Source: an uncultured Erysipelotrichaceae bacterium
GTDB taxonomy: Bacteria > Bacillota_I > Bacilli_A > RF39 > UBA660
Assembly: GCA_902801825.1 (NCBI GenBank)
Contig: CADCJS010000006.1
Location: forward strand, 1 to 47,500
DNA: 47,500 nt
Direction: 5' to 3'
The notes under the pieces were generated by a model that had not been told where the DNA came from, ran no database searches, and saw only the letters and a list, made by a program, of their open reading frames with translations. Of this stretch, positions 34,919 through 43,688 are shown piece after piece. A program made the position numbers and the translations under genes. The number at the start of each line of letters is the position of its first letter. Within the stretch, counting starts at the first letter, position 1.

Positions 34919-35464
34919 ATGAGTCGTATTGGTAAAAGAAAATTAACAATACCTACTGGTGTGACTGTTGAACTTAATGATAATTTAGTTACTGTTAAAG
35001 GTTCTAAAGGTGAATTAAGTATAAATATAGTTGATGGTCTTAAAGTTGAAGTTAACGATAATGTTTTAAGTATCGATATTGAAAAAGAAACTAAAAATAC
35101 TAAAGCTATGTATGGTACAACTAATGCATTAATTTCTAATATGATAATTGGTGTTAGTAATGGTTATAGTAAAAATTTAGAAATAGTTGGTGTAGGTTAT
35201 CGTTTCAACGTAAGAGGTAATAATTTAGTTGTTAATGCTGGTTATTCACATCAAATTGAAAAAGCTATTCCAAATGGTTTAACAGTTGAACTTGTTAATA
35301 ATAATGGTAGTGAAATAACTATTAAAGGTATTGATAAACAAGCTGTTGGTAAATTTGCAGCTGAAGTTAGAAAAATAAGAAAACCTGAACCTTATAAAGG
35401 AAAAGGTATTCGTTATAAAGATGAATTCATTCGTCGTAAAGTAGGAAAGAAAGCATCTAAATAA
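34919..35464 (+). CDS. rplF: 50S ribosomal protein L6
   Basis: 181 residues; near the sarcin-ricin loop. MSRIGKRKLTIPTGV start and RKPEPYKGKGIRY end are typical. Confidence 0.98.
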   Translation: MSRIGKRKLTIPTGVTVELNDNLVTVKGSKGELSINIVDGLKVEVNDNVLSIDIEKETKNTKAMYGTTNALISNMIIGVSNGYSKNLEIVGVGYRFNVRGNNLVVNAGYSHQIEKAIPNGLTVELVNNNGSEITIKGIDKQAVGKFAAEVRKIRKPEPYKGKGIRYKDEFIRRKVGKKASK

Positions 35465-35485
35465 TAGTAAAGGAGAGTCTTAAAT

Positions 35486-35848
35486 ATGATAAAAAAAGTA
35501 TCACGTAATAGTGCACGTTTAGAAAGACATAGACGTGTTAGATCGAAAATTTCTGGTACAAAAGATATTCCAAGATTAAACGTATTTAGATCTGCTAAAA
35601 ACATTAGTGTTCAAATTATTGATGATGAAACTGGTAATACATTAGTTGCAGCTTCATCAATGGATAAAGATTTAAAAATCACTAATGGTGGAAATATTGA
35701 AGCAGCTAAAATAGTTGGTGCAGAAATTGCTAAAAGAGCAAAAAAAGCTAAAATAACAAAGGTTGTTTTTGATAGAGGTGGATACCAATATCATGGTAGA
35801 GTTGAAGCTTTAGCAAATGCAGCACGTGAAAATGGATTAGAATTCTAA
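35486..35848 (+). CDS. rplR: 50S ribosomal protein L18
   Basis: 120 residues; binds 5S r[21 protein letters not shown] and [18 protein letters not shown] are diagnostic. Confidence 0.98.
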   Translation: MIKKVSRNSARLERHRRVRSKISGTKDIPRLNVFRSAKNISVQIIDDETGNTLVAASSMDKDLKITNGGNIEAAKIVGAEIAKRAKKAKITKVVFDRGGYQYHGRVEALANAARENGLEF

Positions 35849-35861
35849 TAGGAGGGTAACG

Positions 35862-36374
35862 ATGGAAAAAAAGATAATGAACCCACGTAATAAAGATGAT
35901 TATAAAGATGAAGTATTATCACTTCGTCGTGTTACAAAAGTAACAAAAGGTGGTCGTAACTTACATTTTTCAGCTACTGTTGCAGTAGGAGATGGAAAAG
36001 GAAAAGTAGGTATAGGATCTGGAAAATCAAACGAAGTTGTTGAAGCAATTAAAAAAGCTAGAATGCAAGCTGTTAAAAATGTTAAGAAAATCGAAATTGT
36101 TGATGGAAGAACTATTTCTCATGATATGATAGGAATTCAAGGTGCAGCTAAAGTTTTACTTAAACCTGCTAAAGCTGGTACTGGTATTATTGCTGGTGGT
36201 CCAGTAAGAGTTGTTCTTGAATTAGCTGGATTTAAAGATGTTGTTAGTAAATCACTTGGATCAAATACTAAAATTAATACTTCTAAAGCTACTATGAATG
36301 CACTTACTGCTCAAAAATCAGCAAAACATATTGCTAAATTAAGAGGTAAATCAGTAGAGGAGATTTTAGGATAA
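35862..36374 (+). CDS. rpsE: 30S ribosomal protein S5
   Basis: 170 residues; decoding-fidelity protein with double-stranded-RNA-binding N-domain ([29 protein letters not shown]). Its stop overlaps the rplO start by one base, leaving no room for rpmD (L30), which normally sits between them. Confidence 0.98.
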   Translation: MEKKIMNPRNKDDYKDEVLSLRRVTKVTKGGRNLHFSATVAVGDGKGKVGIGSGKSNEVVEAIKKARMQAVKNVKKIEIVDGRTISHDMIGIQGAAKVLLKPAKAGTGIIAGGPVRVVLELAGFKDVVSKSLGSNTKINTSKATMNALTAQKSAKHIAKLRGKSVEEILG

Positions 36375-36817
36375 TGGAATTAAATGAATTAAGTTATAAC
36401 AAAAACTCTATCAGAAATAGTAAAAGAGTTGGTAGAGGAACATCTAGTGGTCATGGTAAAACATCTGGTAGAGGTCAAAAAGGTCAAAACTCAAGAAGTG
36501 GTGGCGGAGTTAGAATTGGCTTCGAAGGTGGACAAAATCCATTAGTATTTAGAGTAGCAAAAAGAGGTTTTAATAATAAAAGATTTGAAACAAAATATGC
36601 AGTAATTAATTTAAGTGATTTAAATAAATTTAATGATGGTGCAGTTGTTACACCAGAATTATTAAAAGAAATGGGAATAATAAAAAAACAATTAGATGGA
36701 ATTAAAGTATTAGGTAATGGAGAAATTACTAAAAAAATAACAGTTAAAGCTAATAGATTTTCTAAAATTGCAAAAGAAAAAATAGAGAATGCCGGTGGAA
36801 AAGCAGAGGTGATCTAG
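36374..36817 (+). CDS. rplO: 50S ribosomal protein L15
   Basis: 147 residues. The glycine-rich RNA-binding start ([20 protein letters not shown]) and the C-terminal domain ([20 protein letters not shown]) are intact. Directly follows rpsE without L30. Confidence 0.97.
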   Translation: MELNELSYNKNSIRNSKRVGRGTSSGHGKTSGRGQKGQNSRSGGGVRIGFEGGQNPLVFRVAKRGFNNKRFETKYAVINLSDLNKFNDGAVVTPELLKEMGIIKKQLDGIKVLGNGEITKKITVKANRFSKIAKEKIENAGGKAEVI

Positions 36818-36818
36818 T

Positions 36819-38075
36819 ATGTTTGCAAATATTAAGCAAATATTTGCTAAAAGAAATAAAGATCTTAGAAAAAGAATTTTATTTACACTAGGTGCACTTA
36901 TGATTTTTATAATAGGTACTAATATAAAAGTTCCTAATACTCCTGATTCAAGTAAAGATTTAGGATTTTTAGAATTATTAAATGTAATAGGTGGAGGAGC
37001 ATTAAAGAAATCATCTATCTTTGCATTAGGTGTTATGCCTTATATTAGTGCATCTATTGTTGTACAATTACTTCAAATGGACATAATTCCTTACTTTTCT
37101 GATTTAGCAAAAGAGGGATATGTTGGAAGAAGAAAACTAAATAGAATAACAAGATATATTGGTATATTTGTAGCATTAATTCAAGGATTTGCATTTTCTG
37201 TAAGTATACTTGGTACTGGTGCTGAAACTTTTGAATATATAAGAGTTTCAATTATATTAACCGCAGGAACTGCATTCTTATTATGGATTGGTGATCAAGT
37301 TACACAAAAAGGTATAGGTAATGGACAATCATTAATCATTATGTCAGGTATAGTTGTTTCACTTCCTTATATGATGAGTGAAGCATTCAAAACATTTGTT
37401 TTAGGAAATGAGAATTTATTTATAGGTATACTTTCATTTTTAGTATATTTAATAGTTTATATAGCAATTGTTATTGGTGTTGTATTTATTTCAGAATCTG
37501 AAAGAAGAATACCTATTCAATATGCGAATAAAACTGCAAGTTCTTATGGATCAAAACAATCTTATATACCATTTAAAGTAAATTCAGCAAATGTTATTCC
37601 AGTAATATTTGCATCTGCATTTATGTCAATATTTCAAGTTTTAGCAAGATTTATTACAAATGAAGGATATATTAAATTTGTAAATAAATTTATGAATTAT
37701 TCTAGTGGAATAGGAATAATAGTTTATTTATTATTAATAGTTGCATTTTCATATATATATACATTACTTCAATTTAGACCTGAAGATATATCTAAAAATT
37801 TGCAACAATCTGCTGGATATATACCTGGGGTAAGACCTGGAGTTGAAACAAAAAAATATATAACAAGTGTATTAATTAAAATTACTACATTTGGTACATT
37901 ATTCTTAGTTTTAATCGCAGCATTACCAATTTTATTCCAAAACTATTCAAATATTAAAAATACTAATATTTCATTAGGTGGTACTGGATTAATAATTGTT
38001 GTTGGTGTTGCTTTAGAAACATATAAACAAATTGAAAGTGTTTTAGAACAAAAAGAATATAAGGGAAGATTTTAA
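36819..38075 (+). CDS. secY: SecY, channel subunit of the Sec translocase
   Basis: 418 residues with ten hydrophobic segments; forms the protein-conducting channel in the cytoplasmic membrane with SecE and SecG. The plug/TM2 stretch (FALGVMPYISASIVVQLLQM) and the cytosolic loop YIPFKVNSANVIPVIFA plus GYIPGVRPGVETKKYI bind ribosome and SecA. Overlaps the adk start by one base (TAATG). Confidence 0.97.
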   Translation: MFANIKQIFAKRNKDLRKRILFTLGALMIFIIGTNIKVPNTPDSSKDLGFLELLNVIGGGALKKSSIFALGVMPYISASIVVQLLQMDIIPYFSDLAKEGYVGRRKLNRITRYIGIFVALIQGFAFSVSILGTGAETFEYIRVSIILTAGTAFLLWIGDQVTQKGIGNGQSLIIMSGIVVSLPYMMSEAFKTFVLGNENLFIGILSFLVYLIVYIAIVIGVVFISESERRIPIQYANKTASSYGSKQSYIPFKVNSANVIPVIFASAFMSIFQVLARFITNEGYIKFVNKFMNYSSGIGIIVYLLLIVAFSYIYTLLQFRPEDISKNLQQSAGYIPGVRPGVETKKYITSVLIKITTFGTLFLVLIAALPILFQNYSNIKNTNISLGGTGLIIVVGVALETYKQIESVLEQKEYKGRF

Positions 38076-38686
38076 TGAATTGTATAATTTTAATTTCCTC
38101 ACCAGGTGCTGGTAAGGGTACTGTTTCACAATATATAAAAGACAATTATAATATCGATCATATATCAACAGGTAATCTTTTAAGAAAGAAATCTGAAACT
38201 TCAAAAGAAATAAAGGATGTACTTGATAAAGGATTATTTGTTGATGATAATACATTAATTAATGTGTTAGAAGAAAGATTAAAAAAACAAAAAAATGATT
38301 TTATATTAGATGGTACTCCTAGAAAACTTAGTCAATTTAGTTTATTAGAGGATTTATTTAAAAAATATAATATAAATATTAAACGAGTTATTTTTATAGA
38401 TATTAATTTTATGATTGCTTTAAAAAGAATTATGAAAAGAAAAGTTTGTGAAAACTGTAATATCGTTTATAATACTAATATTAATAGATGTCCAAAATGT
38501 AATAATATTTTAGTAAGAAGAAGTGATGATAAAGTATTTTTATACATTAAAAGATATTTATTATTTAAGAAAACAATTCGTAAAATAATTTATCATTATA
38601 AAGATAAATTAAGTGTTATTTATAATAATAAAGATTTAAATTATCTTTATAAAGAAATAGATAGTTTAATTAAAGGAGATGATTAG
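38075..38686 (+). CDS. adk: Adenylate kinase with a shortened zinc lid
   Basis: Interconverts AMP + ATP and 2 ADP. P-loop SPGAGKGT (about residues 9-16), AMP-site STGNLLR, and the lid arginines in VRRSDD are present. Differences from the norm: the DGFPR motif reads DGTPR; the four-cysteine zinc lid is C-x2-C-x10-C-x2-C, where about x16 is usual; and total length is 203 rather than about 215. Position between secY and map is the standard one, so it is very likely the cell's adenylate kinase, though divergent. Confidence 0.9.
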   Translation: MNCIILISSPGAGKGTVSQYIKDNYNIDHISTGNLLRKKSETSKEIKDVLDKGLFVDDNTLINVLEERLKKQKNDFILDGTPRKLSQFSLLEDLFKKYNINIKRVIFIDINFMIALKRIMKRKVCENCNIVYNTNINRCPKCNNILVRRSDDKVFLYIKRYLLFKKTIRKIIYHYKDKLSVIYNNKDLNYLYKEIDSLIKGDD

Positions 38687-39451
38687 ATGATTACAATAAA
38701 ATCTCCAAGAGAAATTGAATTACTTAGAAAAGCTGGTAATATTGTATATCAGACACATCAATATATTAAACCTTATATAAAAGAAGGTATTACTACAAAA
38801 GAACTTGATAGACTTTGTGAAGAGTTTATTAGAAGCAAGGGTTGTACTCCATCTTTTAAAGGATGTGAAGGTTTTCCAAATGCTGTATGTGCTTCTGTAA
38901 ATGATTGTATAGTACATGGAATACCAAATAATTATAAATTAAAAAATGGTGATATAATAACATTAGATATTGGAGCTTGTTATAAAGGATATCATGGAGA
39001 TTCTGCTTGGACTTATGCAGTTGGTGAAATTAGTGATAATGATAAATATTTATTAGAACATACTGAAAAAGCTTTATATGAAGGTATAAAAGTAGCTACT
39101 GCAGGTAACAGAATTGGAGATATAGGATATGCTATAGAACAATATTCCAATAAATACGACCTAGGTGTTGTAAAAGAATTTGTTGGACATGGTGTAGGAA
39201 CAGAAGTTCATGAAGATCCAAATGTTCCTAATTATGGACAAAAAAATACTGGACCACTACTTAAAGAAGGTATGGTAATTGCAATTGAACCAATGCTTAA
39301 TTTTGGTTCTGCAAGAATAAAGGTGCTAGAAAATGGTTTGACAGCAAAGACTTTTGATCATAGCAATTCAGCACATTTTGAACATACAATAGCTATAACT
39401 AATGGTGATCCAATTATCTTGACAGGAGAGTGGAAAAATGGCGAAAACTGA
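38687..39451 (+). CDS. map: Methionine aminopeptidase type I
   Basis: Removes initiator methionine from new proteins. Metal ligands seen: two Asp in [16 protein letters not shown], His in [14 protein letters not shown], Glu in VIAIEPML and Glu in HFEHTIAI. 254 residues. It ends with TGA, the only such stop I find among intact genes here, and its last 14 bases overlap infA. Confidence 0.97.
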   Translation: MITIKSPREIELLRKAGNIVYQTHQYIKPYIKEGITTKELDRLCEEFIRSKGCTPSFKGCEGFPNAVCASVNDCIVHGIPNNYKLKNGDIITLDIGACYKGYHGDSAWTYAVGEISDNDKYLLEHTEKALYEGIKVATAGNRIGDIGYAIEQYSNKYDLGVVKEFVGHGVGTEVHEDPNVPNYGQKNTGPLLKEGMVIAIEPMLNFGSARIKVLENGLTAKTFDHSNSAHFEHTIAITNGDPIILTGEWKNGEN

Positions 39452-39656
39452 TGTCATAGAAGTAGATGGTAAAGTAGTAGATGTTTTACCAGGTGGAAAA
39501 TTTAAGGTTGAACTTGAAAATGGATATACTGTAGAAGCTCATGTTTCTGGTAAAATACGAATGAATAACATTCGCATCTTACCAGGTGATACAGTAGTAA
39601 TAGAATTATCACCAGTTGATGTAACACATGGGCGAATAATTTGGAATAAAAGATAA
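39438..39656 (+). CDS. infA: Translation initiation factor IF-1
   Basis: 72-residue OB-fold factor that blocks the 30S A site during initiation. [20 protein letters not shown] and [14 protein letters not shown] are diagnostic. AGGAG inside the end of map is its ribosome site. Confidence 0.98.
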   Translation: MAKTDVIEVDGKVVDVLPGGKFKVELENGYTVEAHVSGKIRMNNIRILPGDTVVIELSPVDVTHGRIIWNKR

Positions 39657-39670
39657 TGGAGGAGTAAAAT

Positions 39671-39787
39671 ATGAAAGTAAGAAGCTCAGTAAAACCTATT
39701 TGCAGCGATTGCAAGGTTATTAAAAGAAATGGAATTGTTAGGGTTGTTTGTAAAAAGAATCCAAAACATAAACAAAGACAAGGTTAA
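39671..39787 (+). CDS. rpmJ: 50S ribosomal protein L36, zinc type
   Basis: 38 residues, below usual length cut-offs. [15 protein letters not shown] start, with zinc ligands Cys11, Cys14, Cys27 and His33, and the KHKQRQG end. TGGAGGAG ribosome site between infA and this ATG. Confidence 0.96.
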   Translation: MKVRSSVKPICSDCKVIKRNGIVRVVCKKNPKHKQRQG

Positions 39788-39801
39788 TAGGAGGTAAGTT
39801 T

Positions 39802-40167
39802 ATGGCACGTATTAAAGGTGTAGATCTTCCAAATGAGAAGAATATATGGATAGGTTTAACTTCAATATTTGGTATTGGTAGAAATCTATCAGAAACAATT
39901 TTAAAAGACGCAAACGTAGATAAGTTTAAAAAAGTAAAAGATGTTACTGAAGAAGAGTATGCAAAAATTCGTAAAGAATTAGATAAGTATACATTAGAAG
40001 GTGACTTAAGAAGAGAAGTAGCTTTAAATATTAAAAATAAGATGGAAATTGGTTCATACCAAGGTATTCGTCATAAAAAAGGTTTGCCAGTTAGAGGTCA
40101 AAAAACTAGAACTAATGCCAGAACTCGTAAGGGTAGAGGTAAAACTGTTGCAAATAAGAAAAAGTAG
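39802..40167 (+). CDS. rpsM: 30S ribosomal protein S13
   Basis: 121 residues; 30S head protein contacting P-site t[15 protein letters not shown] start, the GIGRN helix-hairpin-helix and the basic [17 protein letters not shown] tail are typical. Confidence 0.98.
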   Translation: MARIKGVDLPNEKNIWIGLTSIFGIGRNLSETILKDANVDKFKKVKDVTEEEYAKIRKELDKYTLEGDLRREVALNIKNKMEIGSYQGIRHKKGLPVRGQKTRTNARTRKGRGKTVANKKK

Positions 40168-40184
40168 GATAGGAGGATACAATA

Positions 40185-40568
40185 ATGGCTTATAAAGCAA
40201 GAAAACGTAAAATAAAAAAGAATGTTCCAGTTGGACAAGTTCATATTCATGCATCATTTAATAATACTATTATATCTATTACTGATGTTGAAGGAAATGC
40301 AGTATGTTGGTCTGCTCCAGGTGCTGTAGGATTTAAAAGCAGTAAAAAATCAACTCCATATGCTGCACAAGTTGCTTCAGAAACAGCAGCAAGAGCTGCA
40401 TATGATGCTGGTATGAGAAAAGTTGATGTTTTTGTAAGAGGATTAGGTCAAGGTAGAGAAACTGCAATCCGTGCTCTTACAGTAGCAGGTTTAGAAATAG
40501 TTTCAATTACAGATGATACACCAATTCCACATAATGGTTGTCGTCCACCAAAACGTCCAAGAGGATAA
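40185..40568 (+). CDS. rpsK: 30S ribosomal protein S11
   Basis: 127 residues; platform protein next to the E-site codon. [18 protein letters not shown] and the closing [13 protein letters not shown] are diagnostic. Confidence 0.98.
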   Translation: MAYKARKRKIKKNVPVGQVHIHASFNNTIISITDVEGNAVCWSAPGAVGFKSSKKSTPYAAQVASETAARAAYDAGMRKVDVFVRGLGQGRETAIRALTVAGLEIVSITDDTPIPHNGCRPPKRPRG

Positions 40569-40591
40569 AATAAATAAAAGGGAGTGTGTTT

Positions 40592-41047
40592 ATGATAAAA
40601 TTTGAAAAACCACAATACAAAGTTACTGATTATGTTGAAAATAATAATTTCGGTAGATTTGAACTAGAACCTTTAGAAAAAGGGTTTGGTAGAACATTAG
40701 GTAATGCTTTAAGAAGAGTTATGCTTCAAAGTTTACCAGGAAGTGCTATTACTTCTGTATATATTGATGGAGTTAGTCATGAATTTCAAACAATTGATGG
40801 AGTTTATGAAGATGTTACATCAATAATTCTTAACTTAAAAAGTTTAGTAATTAAAAATCATACTGAAGGAGAAAAAGTTTTAACATTAAATGTTGACAAA
40901 GAAGGTGTTATTACAGCTGCTGATATTGTTTGTCCTAGTGATGTTGAAATTATAAATAAAGATCAATTTATTTGTACTATTGTTAAAGGTGGAAAAATTA
41001 ACATGGAAATGACTATTAATGATGGTCGCAATTTATTCTCCTATTGA
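40592..41047 (+). CDS. rpoA: RNA polymerase alpha subunit, N-terminal fragment (frame broken)
   Basis: Begins like a normal alpha subunit: IKFEKPQYKVTDY, EPLEKGFGRTLGNALRRVML (the assembly helix), IDGVSHEFQTIDGVYEDVT. It runs to INDGRN, then leaves the family and ends at TGA. In relatives about 25 residues of domain 2 (the GYxxA...IGxIPIDAI loop) come next; here they are absent and the C-terminal part continues in another frame. The start at 40592 is preferred over GTG at 40586 because GGGAG stands seven bases before it. See the next entry and findings. Confidence 0.85.
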   Translation: MIKFEKPQYKVTDYVENNNFGRFELEPLEKGFGRTLGNALRRVMLQSLPGSAITSVYIDGVSHEFQTIDGVYEDVTSIILNLKSLVIKNHTEGEKVLTLNVDKEGVITAADIVCPSDVEIINKDQFICTIVKGGKINMEMTINDGRNLFSY

Positions 41048-41471
41048 AAGAGTAAATTATTTTGAAGAAGATGCTCGTGTTGGTCAAAAAACTAATTATG
41101 ATAAATTAATAGTTGAAATCTGGACTAATGGAGCAATGAAACCAGAAGAAGCAATTGCACTTGCAAGTAGAATTTTAATTGAACATTTTACAATTTTAAC
41201 AGATTTAAATGAAATCGCTGATATTACAGGCTTAATGGCTGAAAAAGAAGAAGATCCAAAAGTAAAAGCGTTAGAAACTTCTATTGATGATATGGAATTC
41301 TCAGTTAGAGCTTATAACTGTTTAAAAAGATCTAATATTAATACAATGCAAGATTTAGTTAACAGAAAAGAAAGCGATATGATGAAAATAAGAAATTTAG
41401 GTAAAAAATCTTTAAAAGAAGTCTTAGATAAAGTTAAATCAATGGGATTATCTTTTAAGAGTGAAGATTAA
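41019..41471 (+). CDS. rpoA: RNA polymerase alpha subunit, C-terminal fragment (frame broken)
   Basis: From about codon 4 this frame matches the rest of alpha: [19 protein letters not shown], the dimerisation part [13 protein letters not shown], then the C-terminal DNA- and activator-binding domain with [15 protein letters not shown] and [15 protein letters not shown]. It overlaps the N-terminal fragment by 29 bases and is shifted by +1. An ATG pair at 41019-41024 could in principle start a separate polypeptide, but no good ribosome site is seen. Because alpha is essential, either the sequence here is wrong or something uncommon rescues it. Confidence 0.85.
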   Translation: MMVAIYSPIERVNYFEEDARVGQKTNYDKLIVEIWTNGAMKPEEAIALASRILIEHFTILTDLNEIADITGLMAEKEEDPKVKALETSIDDMEFSVRAYNCLKRSNINTMQDLVNRKESDMMKIRNLGKKSLKEVLDKVKSMGLSFKSED

Positions 41472-41482
41472 TAGGAGGAATT

Positions 41483-41824
41483 ATGGCATATAGAAAACTT
41501 GGAAGAGATAGCAAACATAGAAGAAGTATGTTAGCTAATTTAACTAAGGCAGTAATTATGAATGAAAGAATTCAAACAACACAAGATAGAGCTAAAGAAA
41601 CTAGAAAATTCGTTGATAAAATGATTACATATGGTAAAAAAGGTGACTTAGTTTCAAGAAGAAAAGCATTAGCTTTCTTACATAATGACAAAGAAGTTGT
41701 TAATAAATTATTTAATGATTTAAATAAACGCTATGAAAAAAGAAATGGTGGATATACAAGAATTATTAAATTAAATGAAAGAAAAGGAGACGACGCTTTA
41801 GTTGTTATACTAGAATTAGTATAA
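41483..41824 (+). CDS. rplQ: 50S ribosomal protein L17
   Basis: 113 residues. [19 protein letters not shown] start and [17 protein letters not shown] end are diagnostic. Last gene of the super-operon; AGGAGG site precedes it. Confidence 0.98.
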   Translation: MAYRKLGRDSKHRRSMLANLTKAVIMNERIQTTQDRAKETRKFVDKMITYGKKGDLVSRRKALAFLHNDKEVVNKLFNDLNKRYEKRNGGYTRIIKLNERKGDDALVVILELV

Positions 41825-41842
41825 TAATTCGTCTTTTTTTTT
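41788..41842 (+). terminator. Composite terminator of the ribosomal super-operon
   Basis: Outer stem AGACGA (41788-41793) with TCGTCT (41829-41834), enclosing an inner hairpin TTATACTA/TAGTATAA, then a T-run to 41842. It overlaps the end of rplQ. Confidence 0.65.
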
Positions 41843-41854
41843 GACTTTTTTAAA

Positions 41855-41883
41855 TTGACATACAATAATAAAATTGATATACT
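41855..41883 (+). promoter_or_regulatory. Sigma-A promoter downstream of rplQ
   Basis: TTGACA at 41855-41860, 17-base spacer, TATACT at 41878-41883. It drives the coiled-coil gene at 41911. Confidence 0.8.
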
Positions 41884-41910
41884 ATTAAGTAAGAATAGAG
41901 GTGCGTTAGC

Positions 41911-42588
41911 GTGGATGAAATAAAAAGAGAAGATACTTTACTAGCAGAAATATTAGAAGAAACTCTTCCTGAGGAGTTAAATCAATATTTAGAAAATTTT
42001 AGAGATGCATTTGAAAAAATTGATAATAAAGAAAAAGAATTAGAGGAAAAAATAAATAAACTTAATTCTGAAAAAGAAGAATTATTAAAAGCTCAAAATG
42101 AATTAGAACAAGTAAAAGCATCTTATTCTTCTAAATTAATTGAAATTAATAAAAAACATAATGATGGTATTGAGTCAATTAAAGAAGCAATAAAAAAATG
42201 TAATGATAATTCAATACTTGAGAAAGCAATAGAAGTAGAAGAACAAGAAAAAACAAAATCATTTTTAGAAGAAGAAAATAATGTTAATCAAGAAATCAAT
42301 AATATTATTGGGTTTTTAAATGTATCAAATGAAATGCCTGTTGAAGAACCAGTAAAATCAGAAATCAATCCAGTTAATAGTTTTGATATTGATAATTTAC
42401 CTGATTTTAACATTAACCAAATTGGTTCAGAAGATTTATTAGATAAAGAAGAAGAAAAACATGATGACTTTATAACAATTGAATCAAAAACAAAAGTACC
42501 TGAAGAATCAGTTAAAGAAATATTATCTTCTAATGAAGTTATGAATAATGTTAAAAAATTCTTAAATGGAGGTACTATTAATGGATAA
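41911..42588 (+). CDS. Acidic coiled-coil protein, function unknown
   Basis: 225 residues. A long heptad-patterned coiled coil covers about residues 25-95 (KEKELEEKINKLNSEKEELL), followed by an acidic linker with EEP and DNLPDFNINQ, and a short C-terminal helix (VMNNVKKFLNGG). No membrane segment. GTG start with AGAGGTG upstream. No family recognised. It overlaps the next small gene by eight bases, so the two are coupled. Confidence 0.7.
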   Translation: MDEIKREDTLLAEILEETLPEELNQYLENFRDAFEKIDNKEKELEEKINKLNSEKEELLKAQNELEQVKASYSSKLIEINKKHNDGIESIKEAIKKCNDNSILEKAIEVEEQEKTKSFLEEENNVNQEINNIIGFLNVSNEMPVEEPVKSEINPVNSFDIDNLPDFNINQIGSEDLLDKEEEKHDDFITIESKTKVPEESVKEILSSNEVMNNVKKFLNGGTING

Positions 42589-42814
42589 TTTAAAGAATAA
42601 TATAATAAGATTTAATAATACAGATTATTTTGTTATAGATGAAACTAGTATAGATTATAATGTATATGATTTAATTATTAATATTTCAAATGAATCAGAT
42701 ATAAAAATAATTAGACAAGAAGTTTTTAATGGTAAAAATGTTTTTGTAATAGAAAATAATGCTGACATTATTAATAAAATAAAAGAAAAATTTAAAACAT
42801 CATTAAATATATAA
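42581..42814 (+). CDS. Small unknown protein coupled to the coiled-coil gene
   Basis: 77 residues, predicted alpha/beta (NNIIRFNNTDYFVID ... KNVFVIENNADIINKIKEKF). The ATG at 42581 is chosen because GGAGG ends nine bases before it; an upstream in-frame ATG at 42566 precedes that site. No family recognised. Together with the coiled-coil gene it forms a two-gene unit with its own promoter and terminator. Confidence 0.65.
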   Translation: MDNLKNNIIRFNNTDYFVIDETSIDYNVYDLIINISNESDIKIIRQEVFNGKNVFVIENNADIINKIKEKFKTSLNI

Positions 42815-42850
42815 AAAAGAATTTATTTTTATGAATTCTTTCTTTTTTTT
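42813..42850 (+). terminator. Terminator of the coiled-coil/small-protein unit
   Basis: Stem AAAGAATT/AATTCTTT, ten-base loop, then a run of T's at 42843-42850. Confidence 0.7.
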
Positions 42851-42893
42851 TATGGATTATTTTAGTATAATAATAACTTAATGAGAGGTTTTT

Positions 42894-43688
42894 ATGAAGT
42901 ATATTATTGAAATGTATGATTTAGTGTATTCAGCAAATAATAAAATTATTTTAAATAATATAAATTTAAAGATAAAACAAGGTGAAATAGTAAATTTAGT
43001 TTCAAAGAATAATTCTGCTAAAACCACTTTATTAAAATTATTAGGTGGTTATATAATTACAGACAATCAAGTTAAAATTGAAGGAATTAAAATAAGTAAT
43101 TTCAATATGGAAGTTATAAATACTAAAGTATCTTTTATAACATCAAATAATGAATTTTTTTCTAAAACAGTTTTAGAAGAAATATTACAAGATAATGTAT
43201 ATGTATCTTTAAATGAAATTAATAAAGTAAAAAAATATTTATATGATTTTAATGTACCTTATCTATTAAATATGTCGCCACTTGATTTATCATATGCTGA
43301 AAATCAAATTGTTTCAATAATAAAATTTATAATAAAAAACCCAAAAATATTATTAATTGATAATGCTTTTAATAAGTTTGATATTGATAAAAAAACTGAA
43401 TTATTAAAATATTTAATAAATTATTGTAAAGAAAACAATATTACTTTAATATATTCTTCAAATAATTTGAATGATTATTTATTATTTGAAAGAATAATTA
43501 TATTAAATAAAGAAAAGATATTTATAGATAAATCAAGTGATGAATTATTTTTAGATGAAAAAAAATTACATCAAGCTTCTCTAAGACTTCCTTTTATAAG
43601 AGAATTAAATGATAAATTAAAAATGTATGATTTAATACATGATGATTATAATAATATAGATGAAATGGTTGATGATTTATGCAAATAG
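42894..43688 (+). CDS. EcfA1-like ABC ATPase with eroded nucleotide-binding motifs
   Basis: Position (after rplQ, before a second ATPase and truA) and the C-terminal part (LPFIRELNDKLK ... NIDEMVDDL) identify it as the former energy-coupling-factor ATPase EcfA1. The motifs are degraded: Walker A is SKNNSAKTT (residues 37-45) where all three glycines are lost but Lys43-Thr44 stay; the signature LSGGQ reads LSYAENQ; and Walker B LLIDNAF has Asn in place of the catalytic Glu. It can hardly hydrolyse ATP in the usual way. GAGAGG stands before the ATG. Family by context is likely; activity doubtful. Confidence 0.75.
   Translation: MKYIIEMYDLVYSANNKIILNNINLKIKQGEIVNLVSKNNSAKTTLLKLLGGYIITDNQVKIEGIKISNFNMEVINTKVSFITSNNEFFSKTVLEEILQDNVYVSLNEINKVKKYLYDFNVPYLLNMSPLDLSYAENQIVSIIKFIIKNPKILLIDNAFNKFDIDKKTELLKYLINYCKENNITLIYSSNNLNDYLLFERIIILNKEKIFIDKSSDELFLDEKKLHQASLRLPFIRELNDKLKMYDLIHDDYNNIDEMVDDLCK

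Noticed and set aside
29616-38255. Several open frames of 60-109 codons antisense to ribosomal genes, secY and adk
   Set aside because: All lie opposite well-identified genes, with hydrophobic low-complexity composition expected of AT-rich antisense frames.
38687-39451. TGA as tryptophan (code 4)
   Set aside because: Tryptophans in conserved proteins are TGG and map ends sensibly at TGA; a single TGA cannot show reassignment.
41019-41047. Programmed frameshift site in rpoA
   Set aside because: No slippery heptamer or clear stimulator is visible, and about 25 residues are missing, which a frameshift alone would not explain.
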